Assembly: GCF_018263855.1 (NCBI RefSeq)
Contig: NZ_CP073318.1
Location: 6,262,001 to 6,326,000, forward strand
Length of the DNA: 64,000 bases
Direction of reading: 5' to 3'
DNA from: Kutzneria sp. CA-103260
GTDB lineage: Bacteria > Actinomycetota > Actinomycetes > Mycobacteriales > Pseudonocardiaceae
Made by a program: the position numbers and the translations under genes. The notes below the pieces were generated by a model. That model searched no databases and was not told the origin of the DNA. It saw only the letters and a list, made by a program, of their open reading frames with translations. Positions 50,629-59,119 of the stretch are shown here, piece after piece; position 1 is the first letter of the stretch, and every line of letters begins with the position of its first letter.

Positions 50629-52557
50629 GTGTGCGGTCTGCTTGGACTGATCTGTCCCACTGAGAACGCGGCCGCCGCCGCGCGCCCGGCGGTCGGCGGG
50701 GCCCTGCGCTGCCAGCGGCACCGTGGCCCGGACGAGGCCGCCACCTGGCAGGGCGGCGAGGTGGTGTTCGGCTTCAACCGGCTGGCCATCATCGACCTGG
50801 AGCACTCCCACCAGCCGCTGCTGTGGGGCCCGCCCGGGCAGGAGAACCGGTACGCGCTGGCCTTCAACGGCGAGATCTACAACTACATCGAGCTGCGGGC
50901 CGAGCTGATCGAGCGCTACGGCGCCCAGTTCCACACCGACGGCGACAGCGAGGTGATCGCCGCCGCGTACCACTACTGGGGCGCCGCGGCCGTGCCCCGG
51001 CTGCGCGGCATGTTCGCGTTCATGATCTGGGACAGCGAGAAGAAGATCATCTTCGGCGCCCGGGACCCGTTCGGCATCAAGCCGCTGTACTACGCGGCCG
51101 GCCCCGGCGGCATCGCCATGTCCAGCGAGAAGAAGAGCATCCTGGACCTGGCCGACACCCTGGGCATCGAGCCCAAGCTGGACCGCCGGGCCCTGCAGCA
51201 CTACTTCATCCTGCAGTACGTGCCCGAGCCGGAGTCGCTGAACACGCACATCCGGCGGATCGAGTCCGGCACCTCGTTCACCTTCGCCCCCGGCGGCGAG
51301 ATCTCCATCGAGCGCTACTTCAGCCCGAAGTTCCGCCCGCGCGTGATGCACGGCCCGGCCGACGCCACCAAGCTGTACGCCGACATCGCCGACGCCCTGC
51401 GCGACTCGGTGGCCAAGCACATGCGCGCCGACGTGACCGTCGGCTCGTTCCTGTCCGGCGGCATCGACTCCACCGTGATCGCGGCCCTGGCCAAGGAGCA
51501 CAACCCGGACCTGGTCGCCTTCACCACCGGCTTCGAGCGGGCCGGCTTCTCCGAGGTGGACGTGGCCGCCGAGTCGGCCGCCGCGATCGGCGTGAAGCAC
51601 GTGGTCCGTACCGTGTCGCCGGCCGAGATGATGGAAGCCATCCCGCTGATCGTCTGGTACCTCGACGACCCGGTGGCCGACCCGGCGCTGGTGCCGCTGT
51701 GGTTCATCGCCCGCGAGGCCCGCCAGCACGTCAAGGTGGTGCTGTCCGGCGAGGGCGCGGACGAGCTGTTCGGCGGCTACACGATCTACCGCGAGCCGCT
51801 GTCGCTGGCCGCGTTCGAGAAGGTGCCCGGCACGCTGCGCAAGGCCATGGGCCGGGTCTCCACCCGTATACCCGAGGGCGTGCGCGGCAAGGACCTGCTG
51901 CGCCGCGGCGCGCTCACCCTGGAGCAGCGCTACTACGGCAACGCCCGCATCTTCCGCGACGACCAGCTGCGCTCGGTGCTGCGGACCTTCGACCCGTCGA
52001 TCACGCACGCCGACGCCACCGCCAAGGCCTACCGCGAGACGGTGGACTGGGATCCGGTGAGCCGGATGCAGCACGTGGACCTGTTCACCTGGCTGCGCGG
52101 CGACATCCTGGTCAAGGCCGACAAGGTGACCATGGCGAACTCGCTGGAGCTGCGGGTGCCGTTCCTGGACCACGAGGTGTTCAAGATCGCCTCGCAGGTG
52201 CCGCTGGAGCAGAAGATCACCCGCGAGACCACCAAGTACGCGCTGCGGCGGGCCATCGCCGACATCATCCCGGCGCACGTGATCAACCGCCGCAAGCTGG
52301 GCTTCCCGGTGCCGATCCGGCACTGGCTGCGCGAGGACATGCACCCGTGGGCGCTGGACATCGTGCGCCAGTCCCAGACCGACCACCTGATCGACAAGCA
52401 GGCGGTGCTGGCCATGATCGAGGAGCACCGGACCGGCGGCATGGACCACAGCCGCCGCATCTGGGCCCTGCTCATCTTCATGATCTGGCACGGCATCTTC
52501 ACCGAGGGCCGGATCAAGCCGGTCATCCCGGAGCCGCAGTACCCGGTCCGCCTCTGA
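50629..52557 (+). CDS. asnB: Asparagine synthase (glutamine-hydrolysing)
   Basis: Protein of 642 residues. GTG 50629 places the catalytic Cys at position 2 (MCGLLGLICP after processing). The class II glutaminase domain (about 1-215) has RHRGPDEA, FNRLAIIDLEHSHQP and FNGEIYNYIELR. The synthetase domain has the PP-loop SFLSGGIDSTVIAAL and SGEGADELFGGYT. It makes asparagine, or amidates another target: in mycobacteria and corynebacteria this locus (Rv2201/LtsA) is tied to amidation of peptidoglycan and lysozyme resistance, which also fits the position here. A terminator-type hairpin starts 14 nt past the stop. Confidence 0.93.
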   Translation: MCGLLGLICPTENAAAAARPAVGGALRCQRHRGPDEAATWQGGEVVFGFNRLAIIDLEHSHQPLLWGPPGQENRYALAFNGEIYNYIELRAELIERYGAQFHTDGDSEVIAAAYHYWGAAAVPRLRGMFAFMIWDSEKKIIFGARDPFGIKPLYYAAGPGGIAMSSEKKSILDLADTLGIEPKLDRRALQHYFILQYVPEPESLNTHIRRIESGTSFTFAPGGEISIERYFSPKFRPRVMHGPADATKLYADIADALRDSVAKHMRADVTVGSFLSGGIDSTVIAALAKEHNPDLVAFTTGFERAGFSEVDVAAESAAAIGVKHVVRTVSPAEMMEAIPLIVWYLDDPVADPALVPLWFIAREARQHVKVVLSGEGADELFGGYTIYREPLSLAAFEKVPGTLRKAMGRVSTRIPEGVRGKDLLRRGALTLEQRYYGNARIFRDDQLRSVLRTFDPSITHADATAKAYRETVDWDPVSRMQHVDLFTWLRGDILVKADKVTMANSLELRVPFLDHEVFKIASQVPLEQKITRETTKYALRRAIADIIPAHVINRRKLGFPVPIRHWLREDMHPWALDIVRQSQTDHLIDKQAVLAMIEEHRTGGMDHSRRIWALLIFMIWHGIFTEGRIKPVIPEPQYPVRL

Positions 52558-52570
52558 CCGGGCCCAAACA

Positions 52571-52619
52571 CATGAAGGGCCCCTTCCTGACGTTGAACGT
52601 CAGGAAGGGGCCCTTCATG
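52571..52619. repeat. Long perfect hairpin (24-bp stem), repeat-family member
   Basis: Positions 52571-52594 pair exactly with 52596-52619. Arm: CATGAAGGGCCCC followed by TTCCTGACGTT. It differs from the 40057-40109 copy at few positions, with matching changes on both arms. Lies 14 nt after asnB and serves as a terminator. Confidence 0.92.
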
Positions 52620-52623
52620 CGTT

Positions 52624-52666
52624 GTGCCGGAAACCGACATTCGGTTGCCGGAGAGCGGGACTCGCG
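52624..52666 (-). repeat. 43-bp 3'-end element, copy after adoK
   Basis: On the minus strand it begins CGCGAGTCCCGCTCT, continues with a short hairpin (AACCGA/TCGGTT) and ends CCGGCAC. It lies 7 nt past the adoK stop. It is a sibling of the element at 62808-62850, with about five differences in 43 bases. Confidence 0.85.
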
Positions 52667-52673
52667 GGGGGTG

Positions 52674-53651
52674 TCAGACCGTCAGGAGGGCGCCGACCTC
52701 GGTGGCGGCTTCGGGGCCGAAGGCGTCGGAGAGGCGGCCCAGGGCTGTCTCGCGGTCGAAGGTCCACTCCTGCGGGCCGTTGACCTCCAGCACATGCACG
52801 GCCACCAGGGCGCCGAGCTGGGCGGCGCGCTCCAGGCCGAGGCCGCCGCAGACGGCGGCGAGGAAGCCGGCGCGGAAGCCGTCGCCGACGCCGGTGGGGT
52901 CGACCTTGGCCAGCTCGGGCACGGCCGGCACCTGCAGCGAGCCGACCTCGCGGCCGACGATCTCCACGCCCTTCTCGCCCAGGGTGGTGACGCGCATCTC
53001 GACCTGGGCCAGCACGTCGTCCTCGGACCAGCCGGTCTTCTGGAGCACCAGGCCCCACTCGTAGTCGTTGCTGAACAGGTACTTGGCCCCGGCGACGAAG
53101 CGGCGCACCTGGTCGCCGTCCATCCGGGCCAGCTGCTGCGAGGGGTCCACCGCGAACGGCAGGCCGCGCTGCCGGCACTCGTCGGCGTGCTGGATCATCG
53201 CGCCCGGGTCGGTGGGGCTGAGCAGCACCAGGTCCAGCTGGCCGACGCGGTCGGCGATGGCGCCGATCTCGACCATGCCGGTCTCGGCCATCGCGCCGGT
53301 GTAGAACGAGGCGATCTGGTTCATGTCGTCGTCGGTGGTGCACATGAACCGGGCGGTGTGCTTGAGCTCCGAGGTGTACACGGACCGGCAGTCCACGCCG
53401 TGCCGCTCCAGCCACGCCCGGTAGTCGTCGAAGTCCTTGCCGACGGCGCCGCCCAGGATCGGCTTCTGCCCCAGCACGCCCATGCCGAACGCGATGTTCG
53501 CGCCGACCCCGCCCCGGCGGACCACCAGGTCGTCGACCAGGAAGCTCAGCGACACGCGGTCCAGGCGTTCGGCGACCAGCTGCTCGGTGAACTTGCCCGG
53601 GAAGTGCATCAGGTGGTCGGCGGCGATACTGCCGATGACAGCAACGGGCAC
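52674..53651 (-). CDS. adoK: PfkB-family adenosine/carbohydrate kinase
   Basis: Ribokinase-fold kinase of 325 residues. GTG 53651 has GGGGAG upstream and gives the family N-terminus PVAVIGSIAADHLMHFPG. The substrate-binding GG motif is RRGGVGANIAFGMGVLG, and the C-terminal signature DPTGVGDGFRAGFLA carries the catalytic Asp. Position and length match Rv2202c, the mycobacterial adenosine kinase unrelated to eukaryotic types. It converts adenosine to AMP for purine salvage. The dispersed 43-bp element lies directly after the stop. Confidence 0.88.
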   Translation of the reverse strand: MPVAVIGSIAADHLMHFPGKFTEQLVAERLDRVSLSFLVDDLVVRRGGVGANIAFGMGVLGQKPILGGAVGKDFDDYRAWLERHGVDCRSVYTSELKHTARFMCTTDDDMNQIASFYTGAMAETGMVEIGAIADRVGQLDLVLLSPTDPGAMIQHADECRQRGLPFAVDPSQQLARMDGDQVRRFVAGAKYLFSNDYEWGLVLQKTGWSEDDVLAQVEMRVTTLGEKGVEIVGREVGSLQVPAVPELAKVDPTGVGDGFRAGFLAAVCGGLGLERAAQLGALVAVHVLEVNGPQEWTFDRETALGRLSDAFGPEAATEVGALLTV

Positions 53652-53770
53652 TGTGGGTCTCCCCGATCTCCAACGGTGGGCCACCCGGTCGGGTGGACAT
53701 GGTCCGGGTTCGAAAGACTACCGATTGGTAACGGATTCCGGCGCGGCATCCCGGGAACTACCGTCGGGTT

Positions 53771-53938
53771 GTGACCGCCCCAGAGCCAGTTTCACTTGAT
53801 CAGCTCATCGACGACTGCGCCGACATCCCCGGTGCCCTCAAGCAGCGCGTACTCCCGCTGCCAGCGCCCCGCGCGGCCGCGCCATGGCGGGTGGACGAGG
53901 CCTGCGTGGCCCAGGTCAACGGTCTCGACGACTACTGA
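53771..53938 (+). CDS. Small hypothetical protein (55 residues)
   Basis: GTG 53771 opens a 56-codon frame. It reads MTAPEPVSLDQLIDDCADIP, then GALKQRVLPLPAPRAAAPWR and VDEACVAQVNGLDDY, then TGA. Codon third positions are G/C-rich as in real genes of the window. It fills most of the gap between the divergent adoK start and the convergent hesB stop. Acidic ends and a basic Pro/Ala centre suggest a small soluble, partly disordered protein. No family recognised. There is no strong ribosome site (GGGTT only), so leaderless translation may apply. Confidence 0.5.
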   Translation: MTAPEPVSLDQLIDDCADIPGALKQRVLPLPAPRAAAPWRVDEACVAQVNGLDDY

Positions 53939-53988
53939 ACACGGCGGAAGGGCCGCCCCAGCGGGACGGCCCTTCCCGAGACCGACGA

Positions 53989-54363
53989 TCAGTGGAACGA
54001 GTCGCCGCAGGCGCACGAGCCGCCCGCGTTCGGGTTGTCGATCGTGAAGCCCTGCTTCTCGATCGTGTCCACGAAGTCGATGGTGGCGCCCTGCAGGTAC
54101 GGCGCGCTCATCCGGTCCACGGCCACCTTGAGGCCGTTGAAGTCGCGGAGTAGGTCGCCGTCGAGGCTGCGCTCGTCGAAGAACAGCTGGTAGCGCAGAC
54201 CCGCACAGCCACCGGGCTGGACGGCGATGCGCAGGTGCATGTCATCGCGTCCTTCCTGGTCAAGCAGCGCCTTGGCCTTGCTGGCGGCGTTGTCGGTGAG
54301 CACGACGCCGTGCGTCTGCTCCTCGGTCTGCGCGCCCTGCGAGGCGGTGTCCTGGACGGTCAT
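53989..54363 (-). CDS. erpA: HesB/IscA-type iron-sulfur carrier (ErpA-like)
   Basis: A-type carrier of 124 residues. The three cluster-binding cysteines are in QPGGCAGLRYQLFFDE and SCACGDSFH at the C-terminus. The N-terminal 20 residues are a polar extension. It receives Fe-S clusters and passes them to target enzymes; the Rieske subunit and others could be clients. Corresponds to Rv2204c. A divergent-like gap of 89 nt separates it from the upstream glycerate kinase gene. Confidence 0.9.
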   Translation of the reverse strand: MTVQDTASQGAQTEEQTHGVVLTDNAASKAKALLDQEGRDDMHLRIAVQPGGCAGLRYQLFFDERSLDGDLLRDFNGLKVAVDRMSAPYLQGATIDFVDTIEKQGFTIDNPNAGGSCACGDSFH

Positions 54364-54452
54364 GGCTCTCCCTCGACGTCCTGCGTATTCCTGTCCTACG
54401 ACATGCAACGCAGAACGGGTCGACGTTCATTCCACTCCCATGGTGACACAGG

Positions 54453-55559
54453 TCAGCGGCCATTTGCCCGCGACCACTGGCCGGCGACATCGGCCGCCAG
54501 CGCGGCCAGGGCGCCGGCCGGGTCGGCCATCGCGGCGGCCACCGAGCCGGCGTGCTCGGCCACCGCGTACGACTGCTCGACACCGACCGCCCCGGCCTCC
54601 CGCCGGCCCACGCTGACCTGGCCGGCCAGCACCAGGCACGCGATGCCCCGGTCGGCCGCGCCGGCGGCGACCGCGGTGATCAGCTTCCCGCGCAGCGACT
54701 GCCAGTCGAAGCTGCCCTCGCCGGTGATCGCCAGCCGGGCCTGGTCCAGCGCCTCGTCCAGCCGGGTCAGCGTCCTGACCAGCGCCGATCCCGACGTGAA
54801 CTCGGCTCCCAGCGCCAGCAGCCCGGCTCCCAGACCGCCGGCGGCACCGGCTCCGGGGCTGTCCCTGACGTCCTGGCCGGCGGTCCTGAGCACCTCCGCC
54901 CACGTCGTGAGCCCCGCCTCCAGGCGCTCCACGGCCGCCGGGTCCGCGCCCTTCTGCGGGCCGAAGGTGCGCGCCGCGCCGTGCCGTCCGAGCAGCGGGT
55001 TCTCCACGTCGGAGGCTGCGACGAGGGTGATACCGACGGCCGGCAGCTCGACCACCTCGGCCCGGGCCAGATCCGTCCCGCCGGACCCGATCGGATTGCC
55101 TGTGTCATCGGTCACGTGGCCGCCGAGGGCCCGGATCATCCCCGCGCCGCCGTCGGTGGTGCCGGAGCCGCCGAGCCCCACGACCGCCTTGGTGAGACCG
55201 GCCTCACGGGCCGCCGCGATCAGCTCGCCCACGCCGTAGGTGGTGGACGTCTCCGGGTCGCGGCGGTCGGTCAGGTGCAGTCCGCACGCCTGCGCCGACT
55301 CGATGTAGGCGGTGCCGTCGTGGGCCAGCCACCGGGCGGTGACCGGATGCCCGAGCGGACCGGTCACCCGGGCCTCGTGCACCTCGCCGCCGAGCGCGCC
55401 GTGCAGCACCTCCACGAAGCCGGGGCCGCCGTCGGCCAGCGGACGCAGCAGCAGTTCATCGGCGGGCGCGGTTCGCCGCCAGCCGGCGGCGATGGCCTCG
55501 GCGGCCTCAAGTGCGGTCAACGTGCCGCCGAAACAGTCAGGTGCGACGAGTACGCGCAT
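54453..55559 (-). CDS. Glycerate kinase
   Basis: Protein of 368 residues of the GlxK/GarK family. N-terminus VLVAPDCFGGTLTALEAAEAI, LRPLADGGPGFVEVL, VGLGGSGTTDGGAGM, and DLARAEVVELP followed by the SPGAGAAGGLGAGLLALGA block and AITGEGSFDWQSL are the family motifs. It phosphorylates D-glycerate to 2- or 3-phosphoglycerate. In the position of Rv2205c. It is divergent from the DUF3043 gene with 41 nt between starts, and lies upstream of erpA. Confidence 0.9.
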   Translation of the reverse strand: MRVLVAPDCFGGTLTALEAAEAIAAGWRRTAPADELLLRPLADGGPGFVEVLHGALGGEVHEARVTGPLGHPVTARWLAHDGTAYIESAQACGLHLTDRRDPETSTTYGVGELIAAAREAGLTKAVVGLGGSGTTDGGAGMIRALGGHVTDDTGNPIGSGGTDLARAEVVELPAVGITLVAASDVENPLLGRHGAARTFGPQKGADPAAVERLEAGLTTWAEVLRTAGQDVRDSPGAGAAGGLGAGLLALGAEFTSGSALVRTLTRLDEALDQARLAITGEGSFDWQSLRGKLITAVAAGAADRGIACLVLAGQVSVGRREAGAVGVEQSYAVAEHAGSVAAAMADPAGALAALAADVAGQWSRANGR

Positions 55560-55600
55560 GCGCTGAAGCTACCTCTGGTGGTCTGGCTTACCCTGGTGAC

Positions 55601-56260
55601 GTGAGGTTCTTGCGCCGCAACTCAGCCGACGACGCCGCCACCGAGGACGGAGCGGTGGACGTCGCTCCCACCGCGGAGATGGCGAAGGGGCAGACTGCGC
55701 CCAAGGGCAAGGTGACTCCCAAGCGCCGGGACGCCGAGGCGCACCGCCGCGGCCCCGTGCCGCCGCCGCCCCGCACCCAGCGCGAGGCCATGAAGCGCAA
55801 CCGCGAGCTGCGCCCGAAGATGACCCGCGAGGAGCGCAACACCGAGCAGCGCGAGCGTCGCGAGCGGATGATGTCCGGCGACGAGCGCTACCTCATGCCC
55901 AAGGACCGCGGCCCGGTCAAGGCGTACGTGCGGGACGTGATCGACTCCCGGCGCAACCTCATGGGCCTGTTCATGCCGCTGGCCATCCTGGTGCTGGCCT
56001 CGTACTTCCTGCAGATCGCGGTGCCGACGCTGCCGGTGCAGGAGTACGTGATGCTGGCCTGCCTGGTGTTCCTGCTGGCCATGGTGGTCGAGGCGATCAT
56101 GCTGGGCCGGCTGGCCACCCGGCTGGCCCGGGCCAAGTTCCCCAAGGAGTCCATCGGGGCGGCCAGCCTGATCTGGTACACGTTCACCCGGGCCAGCCAG
56201 GTGCGCAAGCTGCGGGTGCCGCGGCCGCGGGTGCGCCCGGGCGAGGCCGTCGAGGCGTGA
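55601..56260 (+). CDS. DUF3043 membrane protein
   Basis: Protein of 219 residues. A long basic and Pro-rich N-terminal region (GKVTPKRRDAEAHRRGPVP, REAMKRNRELRPKMTREER) is followed by two membrane helices (about 123-145 and 150-172) and a basic tail. It matches DUF3043 and Rv2206. The function is unknown. GTG 55601 follows TACCCT by about 8 nt, so the mRNA may be leaderless. It shares a short divergent promoter region with glycerate kinase. Confidence 0.85.
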   Translation: MRFLRRNSADDAATEDGAVDVAPTAEMAKGQTAPKGKVTPKRRDAEAHRRGPVPPPPRTQREAMKRNRELRPKMTREERNTEQRERRERMMSGDERYLMPKDRGPVKAYVRDVIDSRRNLMGLFMPLAILVLASYFLQIAVPTLPVQEYVMLACLVFLLAMVVEAIMLGRLATRLARAKFPKESIGAASLIWYTFTRASQVRKLRVPRPRVRPGEAVEA

Positions 56261-56270
56261 CGAACGCCTG

Positions 56271-56282
56271 AGCTAATTAGCT
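56271..56282. promoter_or_regulatory. 12-bp palindrome ahead of the aldo-keto reductase
   Basis: AGCTAATTAGCT is a perfect palindrome in an AT-rich island (56270-56310), followed by AACTAACTAGGTCTAGG. It lies 31 bp before the ATG and is a candidate operator or promoter site for the reductase gene. Confidence 0.45.
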
Positions 56283-56312
56283 GTTCAAACTAACTAGGTC
56301 TAGGCTCCGGTC

Positions 56313-57299
56313 ATGGAGTTTCGACGCCTGGGCCGCAGCGGCCTGTCGGTAAGTGAGATCTCGTACGGCAACTGGATCACCCACGGCTCCCAGATCGAGC
56401 AGGATCAGGCCGTCAAGTGCGTGCACGCCGCCCTCGACGCGGGGATCACCACCTTCGACACGGCCGACGTGTACGCCAACACCAAGGCCGAGTCGGTCCT
56501 GGGCCAGGCGCTCAAGGGGCAGCGCCGAGAGAGCCTGGAGATCCTGACCAAGGTGTTCTGGCCGACCGGCCCCGGCGGCCCCAACGACCGCGGCCTGGGC
56601 CGCAAGCACATCCTGGAGTCGATCAACGGCTCGCTGGGCCGGCTCGGCACCGACTACGTGGACGTCTACCAGGCGCACCGGTTCGACCGGACTGTGCCGC
56701 TGGAGGAGACGTTCCTGGCCTTCGCCGACATCGTGCGCCAGGGCAAGGCCCTCTACATCGGCGTCTCCGAGTGGACCGCCGACCAGATCACCCGCGGCGC
56801 GGCCATCGCCCGCGAGCTGAAGGTGCCCTTCATCTCCAACCAGCCGCAGTACAACATGCTGCACCGGGTCATCGAGCCGCAGATCGTGCCGACCAGCGAG
56901 CGCGAGGGCATCTCCCAGATCGTGTTCTCGCCGATCGCCCAGGGCGTGCTGACCGGCAAGTACCTGCCCGGCCAGCCGGTGCCCGAGGGCTCCCGGGCCA
57001 CCGACGCCAGCGGCAAGAACGTCATCTCCCGGCTGCTGCTGGACGAGGTGCTGGAGAAGGTCCAGCAGCTCAAGCCGATCGCCGCCGAGGTCGACCTGTC
57101 GCTGGCCCAGCTGGCCGTGGCCTGGGTGCTGCAGAACCCGAACGTGGCCTCGGCGATCATCGGCGCCAGCCGGCCCGAGCAGGTCGCGGAGAACGTCAAG
57201 GCGGCCGGGGTGAAGCTGGACGCGTCGATCCTGGAGCAGATCGACAAGGTCCTGGAGGGCCACGTCCGCACTGACCCGATGCTGACCCAGAGCCCGTGA
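56313..57299 (+). CDS. Aldo/keto reductase (Kv-beta-like)
   Basis: Protein of 328 residues with a TIM-barrel fold. The catalytic tetrad is visible: Asp and Tyr in TFDTADVYANTKAE, Lys in EILTKVFWP and His in VYQAHRFD. The NADPH-binding end has IIGASRPEQVAENVKA. It is closest to the voltage-gated potassium channel beta-subunit-like group (YghZ/YajO type), which reduces aldehydes. It is not part of the conserved mycobacterial order and seems to have been inserted between DUF3043 and cob genes. Its own promoter lies in the AT-rich stretch upstream. Confidence 0.9.
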   Translation: MEFRRLGRSGLSVSEISYGNWITHGSQIEQDQAVKCVHAALDAGITTFDTADVYANTKAESVLGQALKGQRRESLEILTKVFWPTGPGGPNDRGLGRKHILESINGSLGRLGTDYVDVYQAHRFDRTVPLEETFLAFADIVRQGKALYIGVSEWTADQITRGAAIARELKVPFISNQPQYNMLHRVIEPQIVPTSEREGISQIVFSPIAQGVLTGKYLPGQPVPEGSRATDASGKNVISRLLLDEVLEKVQQLKPIAAEVDLSLAQLAVAWVLQNPNVASAIIGASRPEQVAENVKAAGVKLDASILEQIDKVLEGHVRTDPMLTQSP

Positions 57300-57300
57300 G

Positions 57301-57495
57301 CTAGGGCTTGAGGCTCATCGGCCCGTAGACGACCTCGTCGCCGTCGAGCAGCGTGACCTGGGTGATGTCGATCTCCGCGAGGTCGGTCCAGGTGGCGCTG
57401 AGCCAGTCCTCGGCGGCGGTCTGGTCGTCGAAGGTGACGTCCGGGCCGGTCACGTCCACGCCGTCGTCGTCCTGGTAGTGCCATCGCAACGCCAT
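57301..57495 (-). CDS. Small conserved hypothetical protein
   Basis: Protein of 64 residues from ATG 57495. It starts MALRWHYQDDDGVDVTGPDV and ends LLDGDEVVYGPMSLKP. Alternating strands with many Asp/Glu suggest a compact acidic beta domain. Similar small proteins occur beside cobU in actinobacteria; no function is known. Its start is 23 nt from the divergent cobU GTG, and its stop is 1 nt from the end of the convergent reductase gene. Confidence 0.7.
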   Translation of the reverse strand: MALRWHYQDDDGVDVTGPDVTFDDQTAAEDWLSATWTDLAEIDITQVTLLDGDEVVYGPMSLKP

Positions 57496-57518
57496 GCGCA
57501 GACGGTAACGTCCGGCCC

Positions 57519-58034
57519 GTGACGTCACGGACTCTGGTGCTCGGAGGCGCCCGCTCCGGCAAGTCGGCGCATGCCGAAGGTCTCGCCTCGGGCTCGGTCA
57601 CCTATGTCGCGACCGCCCGCCGGGATCCGTCCGATCAGGACTGGCAGGAGCGGATCGCCAAGCACGTGGCCCGGCGTCCGTCGACGTGGTCCACGGTCGA
57701 GACCTCCGACCTGCCGGCGGTGCTGTCCGACGTGCCCGGCACGGTGCTCGTCGACGATCTCGCGACGTGGCTCACCGGCGTGCTGGACGACACCGGGGCC
57801 TGGGAGGGGCCGCTGGACGAGGCCCGCCTGCGGTGTGACGCGCTGGTCGACGCCGTGCTGCGGCGCGAGGGTCCGCTGGTGCTGGTGTCGGCCGAGGTCG
57901 GGTTGGGCGTGGTGCCCGCGACCCGCTCTGGCAGGCTGTTCCGCGATGAGCTGGGCTCGCTGAACGCGAGGCTCGCGCAGGCGTGCGACGAGGTGCTGCT
58001 GCTCGTGGCCGGCCTGCCGCTCCGGGTGAAGTGA
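57519..58034 (+). CDS. cobU: Adenosylcobinamide kinase / adenosylcobinamide-phosphate guanylyltransferase
   Basis: Protein of 171 residues. The P-loop TLVLGGARSGKSAHAE is at the N-terminus, YVATARRD and the KHVARRPSTWSTVE segment carry the guanylylated His region, and VLVDDLATWLTG is Walker B. It phosphorylates adenosylcobinamide and then attaches GMP, giving the substrate of CobS. GTG 57519 sits within the palindrome GTGACGTCAC; TAACGT lies 8-13 nt upstream and may be a -10 box of a leaderless mRNA. First of cobU-cobT-cobS. Confidence 0.93.
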   Translation: MTSRTLVLGGARSGKSAHAEGLASGSVTYVATARRDPSDQDWQERIAKHVARRPSTWSTVETSDLPAVLSDVPGTVLVDDLATWLTGVLDDTGAWEGPLDEARLRCDALVDAVLRREGPLVLVSAEVGLGVVPATRSGRLFRDELGSLNARLAQACDEVLLLVAGLPLRVK

Positions 58035-58046
58035 AAGGATCTTGTG

Positions 58047-59117
58047 GTGACGAGCATCGAGTTCCCCGCCGTGGATCCGCCGGACCCGACCGCGCGACGG
58101 GAGGCGGCCGCCCGGCACGAGCGGCTGACCAAGCCCGCCGGGTCGCTGGGCCGGCTGGAGGAGCTCGGTGTGTGGATCGCCGCGTGTCAGGGCAAGTGCC
58201 CGCCGCGGCCGTTCACCCGGTCCCGGGTCGTGGTGTTCGCCGGTGACCACGGCGTGGCCCGCAGCGGCGTGTCCGCGTATCCGCCCGAGGTCACGGGGCA
58301 GATGGTCGCCAACTTCATGACCGGCGGGGCCGCGATCAACGTGCTGTCCGGCGTGTCCGGGGCGACCGTGCGGGTCGTCGACATGGCCGTCGACGCCGAC
58401 ACCCCCGACCAGGTCAGCAAGTTCAAGGTGCGGCGGTCCTCCGGGTCCATCGACCGTGAGGACGCCCTCACCGAGGACGAGGCCCGTCAGGCCGTCGCCG
58501 CCGGCATGGCCATCGCCGACGAGGAGGTCGACGGCGGGGCTGACCTGCTCATCGCCGGCGACATGGGCATCGGCAACACCACCCCGGCCGCCGTCATCGT
58601 CGCCGCCCTGACCGGCGAGGAGCCCGTGGCCGTCGTCGGCCGCGGCACCGGCATCGACGACAGCGCCTGGATGCGCAAGACCGCCGCCATCCGGGACGCG
58701 CTGCGCCGGGCCCGCAAGGTCTCCGGCGATCCCGTGGCCCTGCTGCGCACCGCCGGCGGCGCCGACCTCGCCGCCATGGCCGGATTCCTCGCGCAGGCCG
58801 CCGTCCGGCGCACCCCCGTCGTGCTCGACGGCCTCGTCGTCGGAGCCGCCGCCATGGTCGCCGAGGACCTGGCTCCCGGCTCCCGGCACTGGTGGGTCGC
58901 CGGGCACCGCTCCGTCGAGCCCGCCCACGGCTTTGTCCTGGGGCACCTGGGTTTGACGCCCATCATCGACCTCAACATGCGCCTGGGCGAGGGCTCCGGC
59001 GCCGCCGCCGCGCTGCCCTTGCTCACCATGGCCGCTCGGATCCTCACCGACATGGCCACCTTCGGCGACGCCGGCGTTTCCGAGCGGTCCGAGGACACCG
59101 CGAGCACGCCGTCGTAA
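58047..59117 (+). CDS. cobT: Nicotinate-nucleotide-dimethylbenzimidazole phosphoribosyltransferase
   Basis: Protein of 356 residues. GTG 58047 has AAGGA seven bases upstream; GTG 58044 is one codon earlier. Family motifs are KPAGSLGRLEELGVWIA, FAGDHGVARSGVSAYPP, IAGDMGIGNTTPAA and the catalytic-Glu segment NMRLGEGSGAAAALPLL. It makes alpha-ribazole phosphate, the lower ligand of cobalamin. It lies 12 nt after cobU and 2 nt before cobS. Corresponds to Rv2207. Confidence 0.95.
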   Translation: MTSIEFPAVDPPDPTARREAAARHERLTKPAGSLGRLEELGVWIAACQGKCPPRPFTRSRVVVFAGDHGVARSGVSAYPPEVTGQMVANFMTGGAAINVLSGVSGATVRVVDMAVDADTPDQVSKFKVRRSSGSIDREDALTEDEARQAVAAGMAIADEEVDGGADLLIAGDMGIGNTTPAAVIVAALTGEEPVAVVGRGTGIDDSAWMRKTAAIRDALRRARKVSGDPVALLRTAGGADLAAMAGFLAQAAVRRTPVVLDGLVVGAAAMVAEDLAPGSRHWWVAGHRSVEPAHGFVLGHLGLTPIIDLNMRLGEGSGAAAALPLLTMAARILTDMATFGDAGVSERSEDTASTPS

Positions 59118-59119
59118 CC

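Noticed and set aside
50823..53774. Very long plus-strand frame across asnB and adoK (over 900 codons)
   Set aside because: It is a shifted-frame shadow of asnB, then antisense to adoK. Composition is low-complexity Arg/Pro/Ala and it crosses a repeat hairpin.
57400..57519. Cobalamin riboswitch ahead of cobU
   Set aside because: Only 23 nt separate cobU from a divergent gene and no B12-box-like sequence or long leader is seen.
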